Source: Bin55 sp965203735
Lineage (GTDB): Bacteria; Pseudomonadota; Gammaproteobacteria; Pseudomonadales; Azotimanducaceae
DNA length: 64,000 nt
NCBI GenBank assembly: GCA_965203735.1
Contig: OZ241909.1
Span: forward strand, 1,674,001-1,738,000
Reading direction: 5' to 3'
Position numbers and translations under genes: made by a program. The notes below the pieces were generated by a model. The model was not told the DNA's origin and ran no database searches. It worked only from the letters and a program-made list of their open reading frames with translations. Below are positions 53,872-62,679 of this stretch, piece after piece; position 1 is the first letter of the stretch, and each line of letters opens with the position of its first letter.

Positions 53872-53904
53872 TTCGATCGCAAGCTTAAAGTCCGCAATTC
53901 ACGG

Positions 53905-54537
53905 TTGCGTGAAGAACAGTGGTTGTTGAACGTGTCTCCTGAGAAGTTTCTTGAGGTGCCCACACCACACACGTGGGTAGAAGCCGCAGCCAATCAAGAA
54001 GATCTGCTGTTGGTCGATCACGCACACTGCGAACGAAAAGCCGCAAGCTCAGCGTTGTCACTTATTTATCGCCACGCCGGTAGAGCTGATATTTGTACAC
54101 GTCTGTCGCGTATTGTTCGAGAAGAAATGAGACACTTCGAGCAAGTTTTGGTGCTCATTAATTCAAGAGGACACCAATTTCGACCTTTGAGTCCAAGTCG
54201 GTATGCAAAGAGTTTGCACACCTTCGCACGAAGCCTTCCTGGAGAATCGAACTCGGACTTGTTCATTGTCGCTGCGATTATTGAGGCTCGCAGTTGCGAA
54301 CGATTTAGGTGTTTGTTAGAAGTCCTAGAACCACAAGTTGCAGATCTCTATGCCCGACTGAGCGATTCAGAATCGCGGCACTTCCTTTCCTACTTGGAAA
54401 TGGCAGAAGAATTGGCAGATCAACATGAGATTAGTACACGCACTATGAGTCTCTTGAAGGAAGAATCTCGCCTTGTTACGGAGGAAGATTCTCAGTTTCG
54501 CTTTCATAGTGGCTCTCCCTCAATCTCAAAACACTGA
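53905..54537 (+). CDS. miaE: tRNA-(ms2io6A)-hydroxylase
   Basis: This di-iron enzyme hydroxylates the isopentenyl group at tRNA position 37. The 210-residue protein keeps the ligand motifs HAHCERKAAS, REEMRHFEQV, EARSCERF and ESRHFLSYLE, a ferritin-like arrangement. The start is TTG at 53905; no ATG fits before the conserved region beginning near residue 14. Its 3' end overlaps the convergent lpxH gene by 34 bases. Confidence 0.92.
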   Translation: MREEQWLLNVSPEKFLEVPTPHTWVEAAANQEDLLLVDHAHCERKAASSALSLIYRHAGRADICTRLSRIVREEMRHFEQVLVLINSRGHQFRPLSPSRYAKSLHTFARSLPGESNSDLFIVAAIIEARSCERFRCLLEVLEPQVADLYARLSDSESRHFLSYLEMAEELADQHEISTRTMSLLKEESRLVTEEDSQFRFHSGSPSISKH

Positions 54538-55226
54538 AGAGCGAATTCATCGCGGAACCAGCCGCACCAACCGCATCTTTCCCAGGAACCCAAGACGTAG
54601 CGAGAAAGGCCCTGACCCAAGTCGTGCAGCCCAGGTCGGTGCGTATGACCATGAATGACGGTAGCACAGCCGTATTGCCTGAGTGCATCACGCACTGCGT
54701 CTTCTACAACGTCTGTGATTTGGTCGGGTTTGTTGGCGTTCGATTCTTGACTTTGCTTGCGCACACTCTGTGCAAACTGTCTTCTTGAGACCAAATCTTG
54801 CGCTAGGAAGTTGTCCTGGAACTCTTTTGAACGAAACATCTGCCGCATTTGTTGGTAGGCAGTGTCGCTGGTACAGAATGCGTCTCCATGAGACAGTAAG
54901 AATTGTTGACCATTTAGTTCAACAATCGTCGGATCTTCAAGCAGCTTTGCATTGACATCCGAAGCGAACTTTTCGCCGAACAGGAAATCCCGATTTCCAT
55001 GCATTAAGTAGAGTGGAGTACGTTCGCCGTACTTGAGCAAGGTATGCCGTATCAAGTCTGCAAATTGGCTATCGTCGTCATCGCCGACCCAAACCTCCAC
55101 CAGGTCGCCCAAGACGTAGATGTCTGCATTTTCTTGTAGTGCACCATTCAAGACTCGGTCAAGAGCACGCAGTCTCGATTCATGTGTGAAATCGAGATGG
55201 GTGTCCGATATGAACAGCGAAGTCAC
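54504..55226 (-). CDS. lpxH: UDP-2,3-diacylglucosamine diphosphatase
   Basis: This membrane-associated phosphoesterase makes lipid X in lipid A synthesis. The 240-residue protein has the calcineurin-like metal motifs SDTHLD, GDLVEVWVGDDD, HGNRDF, SHGD and HGHTHRPGLH. SDTHLD replaces the commonest SDLHL but keeps both metal ligands. The GTG start overlaps the folD stop (GTGA), so the two are translationally linked. Confidence 0.95.
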   Translation of the reverse strand: MTSLFISDTHLDFTHESRLRALDRVLNGALQENADIYVLGDLVEVWVGDDDDSQFADLIRHTLLKYGERTPLYLMHGNRDFLFGEKFASDVNAKLLEDPTIVELNGQQFLLSHGDAFCTSDTAYQQMRQMFRSKEFQDNFLAQDLVSRRQFAQSVRKQSQESNANKPDQITDVVEDAVRDALRQYGCATVIHGHTHRPGLHDLGQGLSRYVLGSWERCGWCGWFRDEFALQCFEIEGEPL

Positions 55227-56077
55227 TTGTCTAGTGCTTTGACGGCGTCCAGCAAATTCTGAAGTATCGATACTCGCGTCATCGGACCTACTCCCCCAGG
55301 TACTGGAGTAATCCAGGATGCAACTTCACTGACATTTTCGAAGTCCACATCGCCTTGCAAAGACCCATCTGCCTGTGTTTGGATTCCGATATCAATCACT
55401 ATGGCTCCGGGTTTCACCCAATCGCGACGAATCAAACCGCCTTTACCCGTCGCAGTAACAAGTATGTCGGCTCTCCTGGTATGCCTTTGCGTATCTTTGG
55501 AGTGTCGATGGCATACTGTCACCGTACATCCAGCCATTAAAAGCTCGAGACACATTGGTCTTCCAACGTGGTTTGACGCGCCGACAACAACGGCGTTCAA
55601 GCCCATGAGATCGGTACCAGTCTGACGCAGGAGAGTCATGACTCCTTTTGGGGTACAGCAGCGATGGGCTGGTTGACGCAGCGTCAGCATTCCCAGATTG
55701 AATGGAGTGATTCCATCGACATCCTTACGTGGAAGTATGTGTTCGATAACTTCATTCGTGTCAAGAGATTCAGGAAGAGGAAGCTGAAGAAGGATTCCGT
55801 GAACGGTCTCGTCTCCGTTCAATTGTTGAATGTACCGACCAAGATCCTCGGACTTGACTGTTGCGGGGAGATTTGTGACTTGGCACTTGATCCCAGTCTC
55901 TTCGCAGTCTCTTCGTTTCAATCGTACGTAAAGTGATGAAGCAGGATCGTCGCCAACCAGTATCACTGTTAAGCACGGTTGTATAGAGCGTTCCAAACGT
56001 AGTTGATGAACGCGTTCTTTGACATTCTGACGTATTTGTCTCGCGATAGCGTTACCGTCGAGAACTTTCGCGTTCAT
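55223..56077 (-). CDS. folD: Methylenetetrahydrofolate dehydrogenase/cyclohydrolase
   Basis: This bifunctional enzyme converts 5,10-methylene- to 10-formyl-tetrahydrofolate. The 284-residue protein has the active-site motif SLYVRLKRRDCEETGI with the catalytic Tyr and Lys, LQLPLP, KDVDGI, and ITPVPGGVGPMT near the end. The nucleotide motif reads VVGASNHVGRP. A predicted promoter lies at 56121-56149. The gene heads an operon with lpxH. Confidence 0.96.
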   Translation of the reverse strand: MNAKVLDGNAIARQIRQNVKERVHQLRLERSIQPCLTVILVGDDPASSLYVRLKRRDCEETGIKCQVTNLPATVKSEDLGRYIQQLNGDETVHGILLQLPLPESLDTNEVIEHILPRKDVDGITPFNLGMLTLRQPAHRCCTPKGVMTLLRQTGTDLMGLNAVVVGASNHVGRPMCLELLMAGCTVTVCHRHSKDTQRHTRRADILVTATGKGGLIRRDWVKPGAIVIDIGIQTQADGSLQGDVDFENVSEVASWITPVPGGVGPMTRVSILQNLLDAVKALDK

Positions 56078-56120
56078 TCGGTGTCAAGTGATAACAGTTC
56101 GATTTCGTGCCGTATTTTGC

Positions 56121-56149
56121 ATTATTGGTTTTTTTCTTGATTGCAGCAA
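56121..56149 (-). promoter_or_regulatory. Predicted promoter of folD-lpxH
   Basis: Read on the minus strand, TTGCTG (56149-56144) and AATAAT (56126-56121) are 17 bases apart, about 45 bases before the folD start. It overlaps the predicted tRNA promoter on the other strand. Confidence 0.35.
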
Positions 56150-56166
56150 TGAGTAGACGGTTAAAT
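56137..56166 (+). promoter_or_regulatory. Predicted promoter of the tRNA cluster
   Basis: TTGATT at 56137-56142 and TTAAAT at 56161-56166 with an 18-base spacer would start transcription near 56174, about 58 bases before the first tRNA. It partly overlaps the divergent folD promoter. Confidence 0.35.
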
Positions 56167-56231
56167 CGCTTGCATGATGTCACGTGACCAAGTAGCATTT
56201 AGGCGGGAAACATGCTTGATTTGAGCATCGA

Positions 56232-56308
56232 CGGGGTATAGCGCAGTCTGGTAGCGCATCTGCTTTGGGAGCAGAGGGTCGGGAGTTCGAATCTCTCTAC
56301 CCCGACCA
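56232..56308 (+). tRNA. tRNA-Pro (anticodon TGG)
   Basis: The 77-base gene has a perfect acceptor stem CGGGGTA/TACCCCG, discriminator A and an encoded CCA. The anticodon loop CTTTGGGAG gives TGG, and the T arm contains GTTCGAATC. Confidence 0.97.
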
Positions 56309-56334
56309 CCAACTCACATTGTGAATTCAGTGTT

Positions 56335-56411
56335 GCGCCCGTAGCTCAACTGGATAGAGCATCGGCCTTCTAAGCCGGCGGTTAAAGGTTCGAGTCCTTT
56401 CGGGCGTGCCA
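56335..56411 (+). tRNA. tRNA-Arg (anticodon TCT)
   Basis: The 77-base gene has acceptor stem GCGCCCG/CGGGCGT (one G-U pair), discriminator G and an encoded CCA. The anticodon loop CCTTCTAAG gives TCT, and the T arm contains GTTCGAGTC. It lies 26 bases after tRNA-Pro. Confidence 0.97.
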
Positions 56412-56487
56412 ATTGGCTTCTTGGTACACTAAGGGTCGCCCAAGACTGCCGAAGAATAGATTTCGACGCGGTTGGGCCGATTGCGAT

Positions 56488-56564
56488 GGTGGATGTAGCT
56501 CAGGTGGTAGAGCACTGGATTGTGGTTCCAGCGGTCGTGGGTTCAAATCCCATCATCCACCCCA
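56488..56564 (+). tRNA. tRNA-His (anticodon GTG)
   Basis: The acceptor stem GTGGATG/CATCCAC carries the extra G-1 (56488) opposite C73, the identity mark of histidine tRNA, and an encoded CCA. The anticodon loop ATTGTGGTT gives GTG. tig follows after 43 bases. Confidence 0.97.
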
Positions 56565-56607
56565 TCGTAGTTCCACCAATTAGACAAAATTGAATCAACT
56601 GTAATCG

Positions 56608-58173
56608 ATGCAATCTACGATTCGACCAACTGGTCCCATTGAACGGAACCTCCATGTCCTTGTTGGAGCGGACGAACTCAGCGGAGAAATGGAAGCGCAG
56701 ATCAAGAGCGTGGCCACTAAAGCCGTACTACCCGGATTCCGTAAGGGAAATGTTCCGAAGAATCTAATTCGCGAACGCTATGGTAGTGGCATCCTTGCGG
56801 AGATTAAGGTCAAGAAGACCGAAGAATCACTCAGAGATGCAATTGGAAAGCACAACTTGCGAATTGCTCATATTTCGAACTTAAACTACCTATCTGAAAG
56901 GGATGATCCCAATCTAGAGTACTTTGTGGACTTGGTCACAGAGCCTGATTTAATCATTGATAATTTTGAAGATTTAAATATTGCAAGACCAATATCTGAC
57001 ATTACAGAAGAGGACATTGACAATCAATTGAAATCACTCTTGGATCAAAAGAGTGAAATTGATTTTGTAGAAGGTCCAGTTGAATTAGATCATGTCGTTG
57101 AATATAGAATTAGGGACTTGGGGTCTAATGTCATAAGAGGAGTAGAAGGGTTACCAAATGTACAAGATGCTCCTTATACGGTTAGAGTAGCAGATAGAGA
57201 CAACTTTAAAGACGACGAAATTCTAACTATTATTGCGAATGAAATACTGGGAAAGTCAAGAGATGACAAGTTTATAATTGATCAAGAAGTAGACATTATA
57301 GAGGGTAGAGATAGTGTTCCCGAAAGTGAGAGCGAGGTTGCGCCTGCGGCCGAATCTGAGGACGAGAGTGGTCAGGACTCACAAGGTAAGCTGCATGTGG
57401 AAGTACATGTTGAGTCTATTCAGAAACGAACTCACCCTGAATTAAATGAGGAGTTTTTCAAGAGTCTCGGTCGAGATGTAACAAACCTCGAAGAATTGCG
57501 TACAAGCTTAAAGGAATCCTTAACGGAGTCTTTAAGTAGGAGAGCCGATTCTTTGGTATACCAGCAGATTATGAAACAGCTCGTCGTTATGAATCCTGTG
57601 GACATCCCACTAGGAACGTTTCAGAGTACAGATGAAAGTTCTCCAATTGAGGAATCTGAATCTCAAGAGCATCGTACTCAACTCTTGCAGAACTGGATAA
57701 TCCAACAATATGCCCAAAAGAACGACATTCAGGTAGCTCCGGAGGATCTAAACAAAGCTCTCATGGTGCACCATCAAGTTCGATCTGCACTGGGTCAAAG
57801 TACTGATATTTTGTATACAGAGGAATTTCAGAGAAGAACCCATGCAGAGTTGTTGGGGGAAATGGTTCTCAAAGACATTGTCCCAAAACTGAATATTGAA
57901 GAACAACCTACGTCCGTGACCGATTTTCAGCAATCCAAAGTCGACGAAGAACTGGATAGCAGAAATCCCAATGGAGGCCCGTTCACTTGGTCATCTCCAG
58001 TCTCTGAAGATGAGATTCAGCAGGGCAAAGAGGAAGTCGATGCTTTGCGTTCTCGCCTTGAGGAAACAGAAGACACAGAAGTCGAAGAGGAAGTCGAGCT
58101 TGCTTCAGACGAAAAAGAAAAGAAAGGTGGAATACTTAAACGAATTTGGAATCTTGTAGGAGGCAAGAAATGA
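56608..58173 (+). CDS. tig: Trigger factor, atypical: eroded PPIase domain and acidic C-terminal extension
   Basis: This ribosome-bound chaperone catches nascent chains. At 521 residues it is about 80-90 longer than usual. The ribosome-binding domain is intact: GFRKGNVPKNLIRERYG at ~44-60. The middle region (~135-270), where the FKBP-type isomerase domain should lie, has only weak resemblance (VVEYRIRD) and contains an acidic low-complexity stretch near residues 235-255. The C-terminal ~70 residues form an acidic tail ending in a basic patch (KKGGILKRIWNLVGGKK). DNA at about 56940-57310 is markedly AT-rich. It is followed by clpP through an ATGA overlap. Confidence 0.88.
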   Translation: MQSTIRPTGPIERNLHVLVGADELSGEMEAQIKSVATKAVLPGFRKGNVPKNLIRERYGSGILAEIKVKKTEESLRDAIGKHNLRIAHISNLNYLSERDDPNLEYFVDLVTEPDLIIDNFEDLNIARPISDITEEDIDNQLKSLLDQKSEIDFVEGPVELDHVVEYRIRDLGSNVIRGVEGLPNVQDAPYTVRVADRDNFKDDEILTIIANEILGKSRDDKFIIDQEVDIIEGRDSVPESESEVAPAAESEDESGQDSQGKLHVEVHVESIQKRTHPELNEEFFKSLGRDVTNLEELRTSLKESLTESLSRRADSLVYQQIMKQLVVMNPVDIPLGTFQSTDESSPIEESESQEHRTQLLQNWIIQQYAQKNDIQVAPEDLNKALMVHHQVRSALGQSTDILYTEEFQRRTHAELLGEMVLKDIVPKLNIEEQPTSVTDFQQSKVDEELDSRNPNGGPFTWSSPVSEDEIQQGKEEVDALRSRLEETEDTEVEEEVELASDEKEKKGGILKRIWNLVGGKK

Positions 58174-58781
58174 AGGATGAACTTCAGAGCTTCAATTTTG
58201 TACCAGTTGTAGTCGAACCAAGCCCACGGGGCGAACGATCATACGACATCTTCTCTCGCCTGCTTAAGGAGCGAATCATCTTCTTGGTAGGGGTTGTCGA
58301 CGACAATGTGGCCAACGTAATAGTGGCCCAGATGTTATGGTGCGAGTCGGAGAACCCCGACAAAGATATTCACTTGTACATCAACTCGCCTGGAGGCGCG
58401 GTCTCAGCCGGCTTGTCAATTTATGACACCATGCAGTACATCAGATCCGATGTATCCACAACATGTGTAGGCCAGGCTGCGAGCATGGGAGCCTTCCTAT
58501 TGGCTTCGGGTGCCAAAGGAAAGCGGTCGGTTCTTCCAAATTCTCGAGTCATGCTTCATCAGCCCAGCGGAGGCTCATCTGGAGTAGCTGCTGATATCGA
58601 AATTCAGGCGCGTGAGATTATGTTGATGCGAGACAAGCTCAATGAGATTCTTGCGTTACATACAGGTCAGCCAGTGAAGAGAATTGCTGAAGATACAGAT
58701 AGGGATTTTTGGATGAACGCGCAGCAGGCCTTGGACTACGGAATCATAGATAAAGTGCGTGAGACTCGAGTGAACGACTAA
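58170..58781 (+). CDS. clpP: ATP-dependent Clp protease proteolytic subunit
   Basis: This serine protease forms the proteolytic chamber for ClpX. It has 203 residues from the ATG overlapping the tig stop. The catalytic triad is Ser105 (GQAASMGAF), His130 (MLHQPSGG) and Asp179 (DTDRDFWM). A longer open frame starting at 58146 adds eight residues not seen in the family. Confidence 0.97.
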   Translation: MKDELQSFNFVPVVVEPSPRGERSYDIFSRLLKERIIFLVGVVDDNVANVIVAQMLWCESENPDKDIHLYINSPGGAVSAGLSIYDTMQYIRSDVSTTCVGQAASMGAFLLASGAKGKRSVLPNSRVMLHQPSGGSSGVAADIEIQAREIMLMRDKLNEILALHTGQPVKRIAEDTDRDFWMNAQQALDYGIIDKVRETRVND

Positions 58782-58983
58782 GCGTGTGGATGTCGAGCTT
58801 GCCGACTTGGCTAGATGAATTCCGCGGTCCCGGACACAATCAACTGACACGCACTGGTGCGGTAATCGTTTTGGTTAGCTTTAATTCTCGTAAAATACTC
58901 AAGAGTGATATCAAGGCATTTAGAGACGGGCGACTTTGCTTGCAGCTTAGTCCTAATGTGAGGGTTCAGTAAAGGCGAAATTC
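58782..58983. other. Spacer between clpP and clpX
   Basis: The 202-base gap contains a 62-codon open frame (58784-58972) without domain resemblance or a ribosome-binding site. A possible -10 (TAAAAT near 58893) lacks a good -35. clpX may have its own weak promoter here. Confidence 0.35.
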
Positions 58984-60258
58984 ATGGACAGAATCGGTAA
59001 CGGACCTCCAACTACCAAGACAGAATGTTCCTTCTGCGGAAAGGCTGCGTACGAGGTGCGCAAACTTATCCAAGGACCTACCCAATACATTTGCGACGAG
59101 TGCGTATTGGAGTGCATGGCGATGGTCGAACAAGACCTCATGCACCAAAGGGAAGAAAATAGTCGGCAAAGACTGCCGATCCCGCAGGAACTTAAAGAGA
59201 GTCTTGACGACTACGTGATTGGCCAGGAGTATGCAAAGCGTGTACTTTCCGTCGCGGTTTACACCCACTACAAGCGTCTTGCTTCTAATGTCAAGAGTGA
59301 TGTAGAACTATCCAAGGCCAATATCCTGCTCATAGGTCCCACTGGATGTGGCAAGACACTGTTGGCAGAGACGTTAGCGCGGCTCTTGGATGTGCCCTTT
59401 GCCATTGCCGACGCTACGACTTTGACGGAAGCTGGCTACGTAGGCGAGGATGTCGAAAACATCATCCAGAAACTGCTACAAAAGTGCGACTACGACACAG
59501 AACGAGCAGAGAGAGGAATTGTTTACATCGACGAAATAGACAAGATTTCTCGCAAGTCCGACAATCCTTCAATCACACGTGATGTTTCTGGTGAGGGCGT
59601 TCAACAAGCGCTGCTGAAGCTAATCGAAGGTACAACAGCTTCGGTTCCACCGCACGGTGGACGAAAACACCCACAAGGAGACTATTTGCAGGTAGACACT
59701 ACTAACATCTTGTTTATATGTGGTGGAGCGTTCGCTGGACTCGACAAAGTGATCAATGATCGAACTCGTGAAGGAGGAATAGGATTTGAAGCAACGGTCA
59801 ATGGACCAAGCGATGCCGATATTGACGAGACTCTTTCAATGGTCGAACCCGAAGATCTAATTCGATATGGGCTAATTCCCGAATTTGTAGGAAGACTGCC
59901 CGTGGTCGCCACGTTGACAGAGCTTGATTCGACTTCTATGGTTCAAATCCTCACAGAGCCAAAGAACTCCCTTACCAAGCAGTACACGGAACTATTCCGC
60001 ATGGAAGATGCGGAGATTGAGTTTCGGCAAGATGCGTTGATGGCGATTGCCGAAAAAGCCAAGGAACGAAAGACTGGCGCAAGAGGTCTTCGATCCATCA
60101 TGGAAGAAATTCTGTTGGACACGATGTTTGATCTTCCGTCAAACGACAATATTGCCAGAGTTGTTATCGATGCTAATGTCGTTAACGGTGAAAGTGATCC
60201 GATACTGGTTTACCAAGACAAAACGATTCCAGAGCGAAGAGAAGCGAGTGGCTCCTAA
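58984..60258 (+). CDS. clpX: ATP-dependent Clp protease ATP-binding subunit
   Basis: This AAA+ unfoldase feeds ClpP. The 424-residue protein has a zinc-binding domain (Cys15, Cys18, Cys37, Cys40), Walker A GPTGCGKT at 118-125, the pore loop GYVGED, Walker B IVYIDEIDKI, sensor FVGRLPV, and the ClpP-docking IGF tripeptide (GGIGFEA). AAGGCG precedes the ATG. In most relatives lon follows; here the next gene is hupB. Confidence 0.97.
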   Translation: MDRIGNGPPTTKTECSFCGKAAYEVRKLIQGPTQYICDECVLECMAMVEQDLMHQREENSRQRLPIPQELKESLDDYVIGQEYAKRVLSVAVYTHYKRLASNVKSDVELSKANILLIGPTGCGKTLLAETLARLLDVPFAIADATTLTEAGYVGEDVENIIQKLLQKCDYDTERAERGIVYIDEIDKISRKSDNPSITRDVSGEGVQQALLKLIEGTTASVPPHGGRKHPQGDYLQVDTTNILFICGGAFAGLDKVINDRTREGGIGFEATVNGPSDADIDETLSMVEPEDLIRYGLIPEFVGRLPVVATLTELDSTSMVQILTEPKNSLTKQYTELFRMEDAEIEFRQDALMAIAEKAKERKTGARGLRSIMEEILLDTMFDLPSNDNIARVVIDANVVNGESDPILVYQDKTIPERREASGS

Positions 60259-60348
60259 CGGAACCGTGCGCAATCGCTCTCTGGTTCGAACTCAACGCGA
60301 CCAATGTTGGTCGCAATGCCTTCCATTCGAGGAAACGGAGATACACGA

Positions 60349-60621
60349 ATGAACAAATCTGAACTTATCAACCATGTCCGAACCGAGACGGGTCTGAAGA
60401 AAGACGAGGCTTCGGCAGCTTTGAACGCAGTTCTGAGTGGAATTGCGAGCGCTCTTAACGAAGCGGACACGGTTGCACTGGCCGGATTCGGAAACTTCTC
60501 AGTCAAGGATCGTCCCGCTTATACGGGTCGGCATCCACAGACTGGCGCAGCGATTCAGGTGCCTTCTCGTAAGGTAGTCCTCTTCAAGCCGGGCAAAGCT
60601 CTCAAGGAATCCGTCAACTGA
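60349..60621 (+). CDS. hupB: DNA-binding protein HU
   Basis: This nucleoid protein bends DNA as a dimer. The 90-residue protein starts at the ATG at 60349 (MNKSELINHV); an upstream in-frame start adds 15 residues outside the fold. GFGNFSVKDRPAYTGRHPQTG contains the DNA-binding arm, which ends in VPSRKVVLFKPGKALKESVN. GGAG lies about ten bases before the start. Confidence 0.96.
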   Translation: MNKSELINHVRTETGLKKDEASAALNAVLSGIASALNEADTVALAGFGNFSVKDRPAYTGRHPQTGAAIQVPSRKVVLFKPGKALKESVN

Positions 60622-60727
60622 CTTAGTTGATCGCGGATGTCTGTGAGGTCTCATTTCGTGAACCTCGACATTCGGTAGCTGGCTAACTGAATGAGGCTGC
60701 TTCTCTAAACCGAGGCAGAATTTTTCT

Positions 60728-62644
60728 ATGCTGCAAAAGATGCGTGCGGGTGCTCAGACTCTTGGAGCCAAGATTCTTGCTGGCATTATTTGTTTCGTGT
60801 TGGTTGTCTTTGGATTCGGAGCCTTCAATCTCTTTGCCGTTTCCGAGCCTGCAGTTGTTAAAGTCAACGGTGATTCCGTCACGGAAGGCGAACTGCAGCG
60901 ATCAGTGCAGGTTCAACGTCAGAATTTTCGAAGGATGTACGGTAGCGATCTCGATCCTGCCTACGTCGAAAGCGTCATTAACAACCAAACGGTTCTTAGA
61001 CAGTTGATCAATAATCGACTTGTCAGGCAAAAGGCAGAACAAATCGGCTTCGAATCGTCAAAGAAGGAATTCGTTGATCGGCTTCAAACAAATCCGGCAT
61101 TTCAGCAGGATGGTGAATTCGATCCTGAGCAATTCGTTCGGGTTATTAGCCGAGCGGGGTTCTCACCCCAATCCTACGAGGCTAGCGCTCGAGAAGACGA
61201 AGTGATTACTCGCCTCGTGCGTACTCTGGAAAACACTTCATTTGTGACGGAACGCGAAGTGCGCGATGCCTCTTCAATAGCAGGTCAGACGCGTGATATT
61301 GCATTTGTCACATTCATATCAAATTCTTTCTTGGGGGATTATGAGCCTACGGACGAAGAGGTTCTTGAGTACTTTGAGGAAAACAGTGGGGACTTTATGA
61401 CTCGGGAGGAGTATGAAGTGGCTTATGTCCTGTTGGACCGCAAGATGTTCGAGGCCGATCTGGTCATTGATGATGCCGAAGTGCTCGAGTCTTACGAGGC
61501 AGAGAAAAAGGTGGCTGAATCCAATGCCGAACGCAAGTCCTCGCACATCCTGCTTCATGTAGGTGACGATCGAACTAAGGAAGATGCCATCAAGCAATTG
61601 CTCGAAGTTCGCCAAAGAGTGTCAGAAGGAGAGAGTTTCTCAGAGATTGCGGAGGAAATATCAGACGACGTAAGTACCGCTGTCAATGGGGGAGACTTGG
61701 GATTTGCTGGGCGAGGCTACTACGTACCAGAGTTCGAGCAGGTATTGTTCAGCATGGAAGCAGACGAAATATCGGAGCCATTCGAAACGGAATTCGGTGT
61801 TCACATCATTCAGCTCCATGAAATTCAGGAGGTTGAACATATTCCGTTTGAAGAGCGCGAAGCTCAAATCCGGGAGTCTATCTTGGCTGATTTGGCAACT
61901 CCCGCATACGAGGAGGCAATCGCAGAGCTCGACAGAATTGCGTTCGAAGACAACCTGTCATTGGAGCCGGCCGCGACAGCATTGGGGCTTGAAATTCAGA
62001 GTCAAGCTGGCATTAATCGGAGCAACGGGGAACCTCCCTTTGATGCCTATCGTGTACGGGACGAGCTACTGGACGGAGATGTCTTAACCATTGATGCAAA
62101 CAGTCGACCCATTGAAGTGTCTGATAGCCAAACTCTCGTTGGTAGGATTGTTTCCCGGACCGAGCCAAAGCTTCGTCCCGTGGATGAAGTTCGACCTCAA
62201 ATCGAGGGTGGATTGAAGTCGATGAGAGCTAGAAAGCTTGCTGAAGAAGCACGCGACGGAGCAATGGCAAGTCTAGAGGAAACCAAGGATTATTCGTCCG
62301 TGGCCAATGAGTTCGAATTTGAGTGGACCACGTACGATGCGACTCAAAAAAACAACACCGAAGTGAATCGGAATATCCTTGAAGCTGCCTTTGGTGAACG
62401 ATTGCCTTCAGACGAAGAGCGCAAAATTCTCTCTGTCGATGTTAGTCCCATTGAATTTGCCATTGTCGTTGTGTCTCGGATGGAACTCGGAGACTACAAC
62501 GAACTACCACAAGCCCAGCAAACACAGGTACGTGACGAACTCCTAGACGGATTGAAGAGCAACGGATTGGTTTCGTTCATTGACTCTTTGCGAAGTGAGG
62601 CTTCTTTGAAGTACCAAGTTCAAGAGTTCGCCGAAATACCATAG
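60728..62644 (+). CDS. ppiD: Periplasmic folding chaperone PpiD (SurA-like with parvulin domain)
   Basis: This membrane-anchored chaperone helps proteins leaving the Sec channel. The 638-residue protein has one N-terminal membrane segment (~15-36), SurA-like N-terminal helices, and a parvulin-like isomerase domain (~265-365: KSSHILLHV ... GGDLGFAGRGYYVPEFEQVLF ... ETEFGVHIIQLHEI). C-terminal helices follow. It sits after hupB, its usual neighbour. Confidence 0.95.
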   Translation: MLQKMRAGAQTLGAKILAGIICFVLVVFGFGAFNLFAVSEPAVVKVNGDSVTEGELQRSVQVQRQNFRRMYGSDLDPAYVESVINNQTVLRQLINNRLVRQKAEQIGFESSKKEFVDRLQTNPAFQQDGEFDPEQFVRVISRAGFSPQSYEASAREDEVITRLVRTLENTSFVTEREVRDASSIAGQTRDIAFVTFISNSFLGDYEPTDEEVLEYFEENSGDFMTREEYEVAYVLLDRKMFEADLVIDDAEVLESYEAEKKVAESNAERKSSHILLHVGDDRTKEDAIKQLLEVRQRVSEGESFSEIAEEISDDVSTAVNGGDLGFAGRGYYVPEFEQVLFSMEADEISEPFETEFGVHIIQLHEIQEVEHIPFEEREAQIRESILADLATPAYEEAIAELDRIAFEDNLSLEPAATALGLEIQSQAGINRSNGEPPFDAYRVRDELLDGDVLTIDANSRPIEVSDSQTLVGRIVSRTEPKLRPVDEVRPQIEGGLKSMRARKLAEEARDGAMASLEETKDYSSVANEFEFEWTTYDATQKNNTEVNRNILEAAFGERLPSDEERKILSVDVSPIEFAIVVVSRMELGDYNELPQAQQTQVRDELLDGLKSNGLVSFIDSLRSEASLKYQVQEFAEIP

Positions 62645-62679
62645 TTAGTTGATCTTATTCTTCGTATCGAATTGAAGCT

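Noticed and set aside
58784..58972. 62-codon open frame between clpP and clpX
   Set aside because: Composition and lack of a ribosome-binding site argue against it. clpP-clpX spacers of this size are common.
60259..60348. Remnant of lon between clpX and hupB
   Set aside because: The 90 bases contain no Lon-like coding in any frame I could read.
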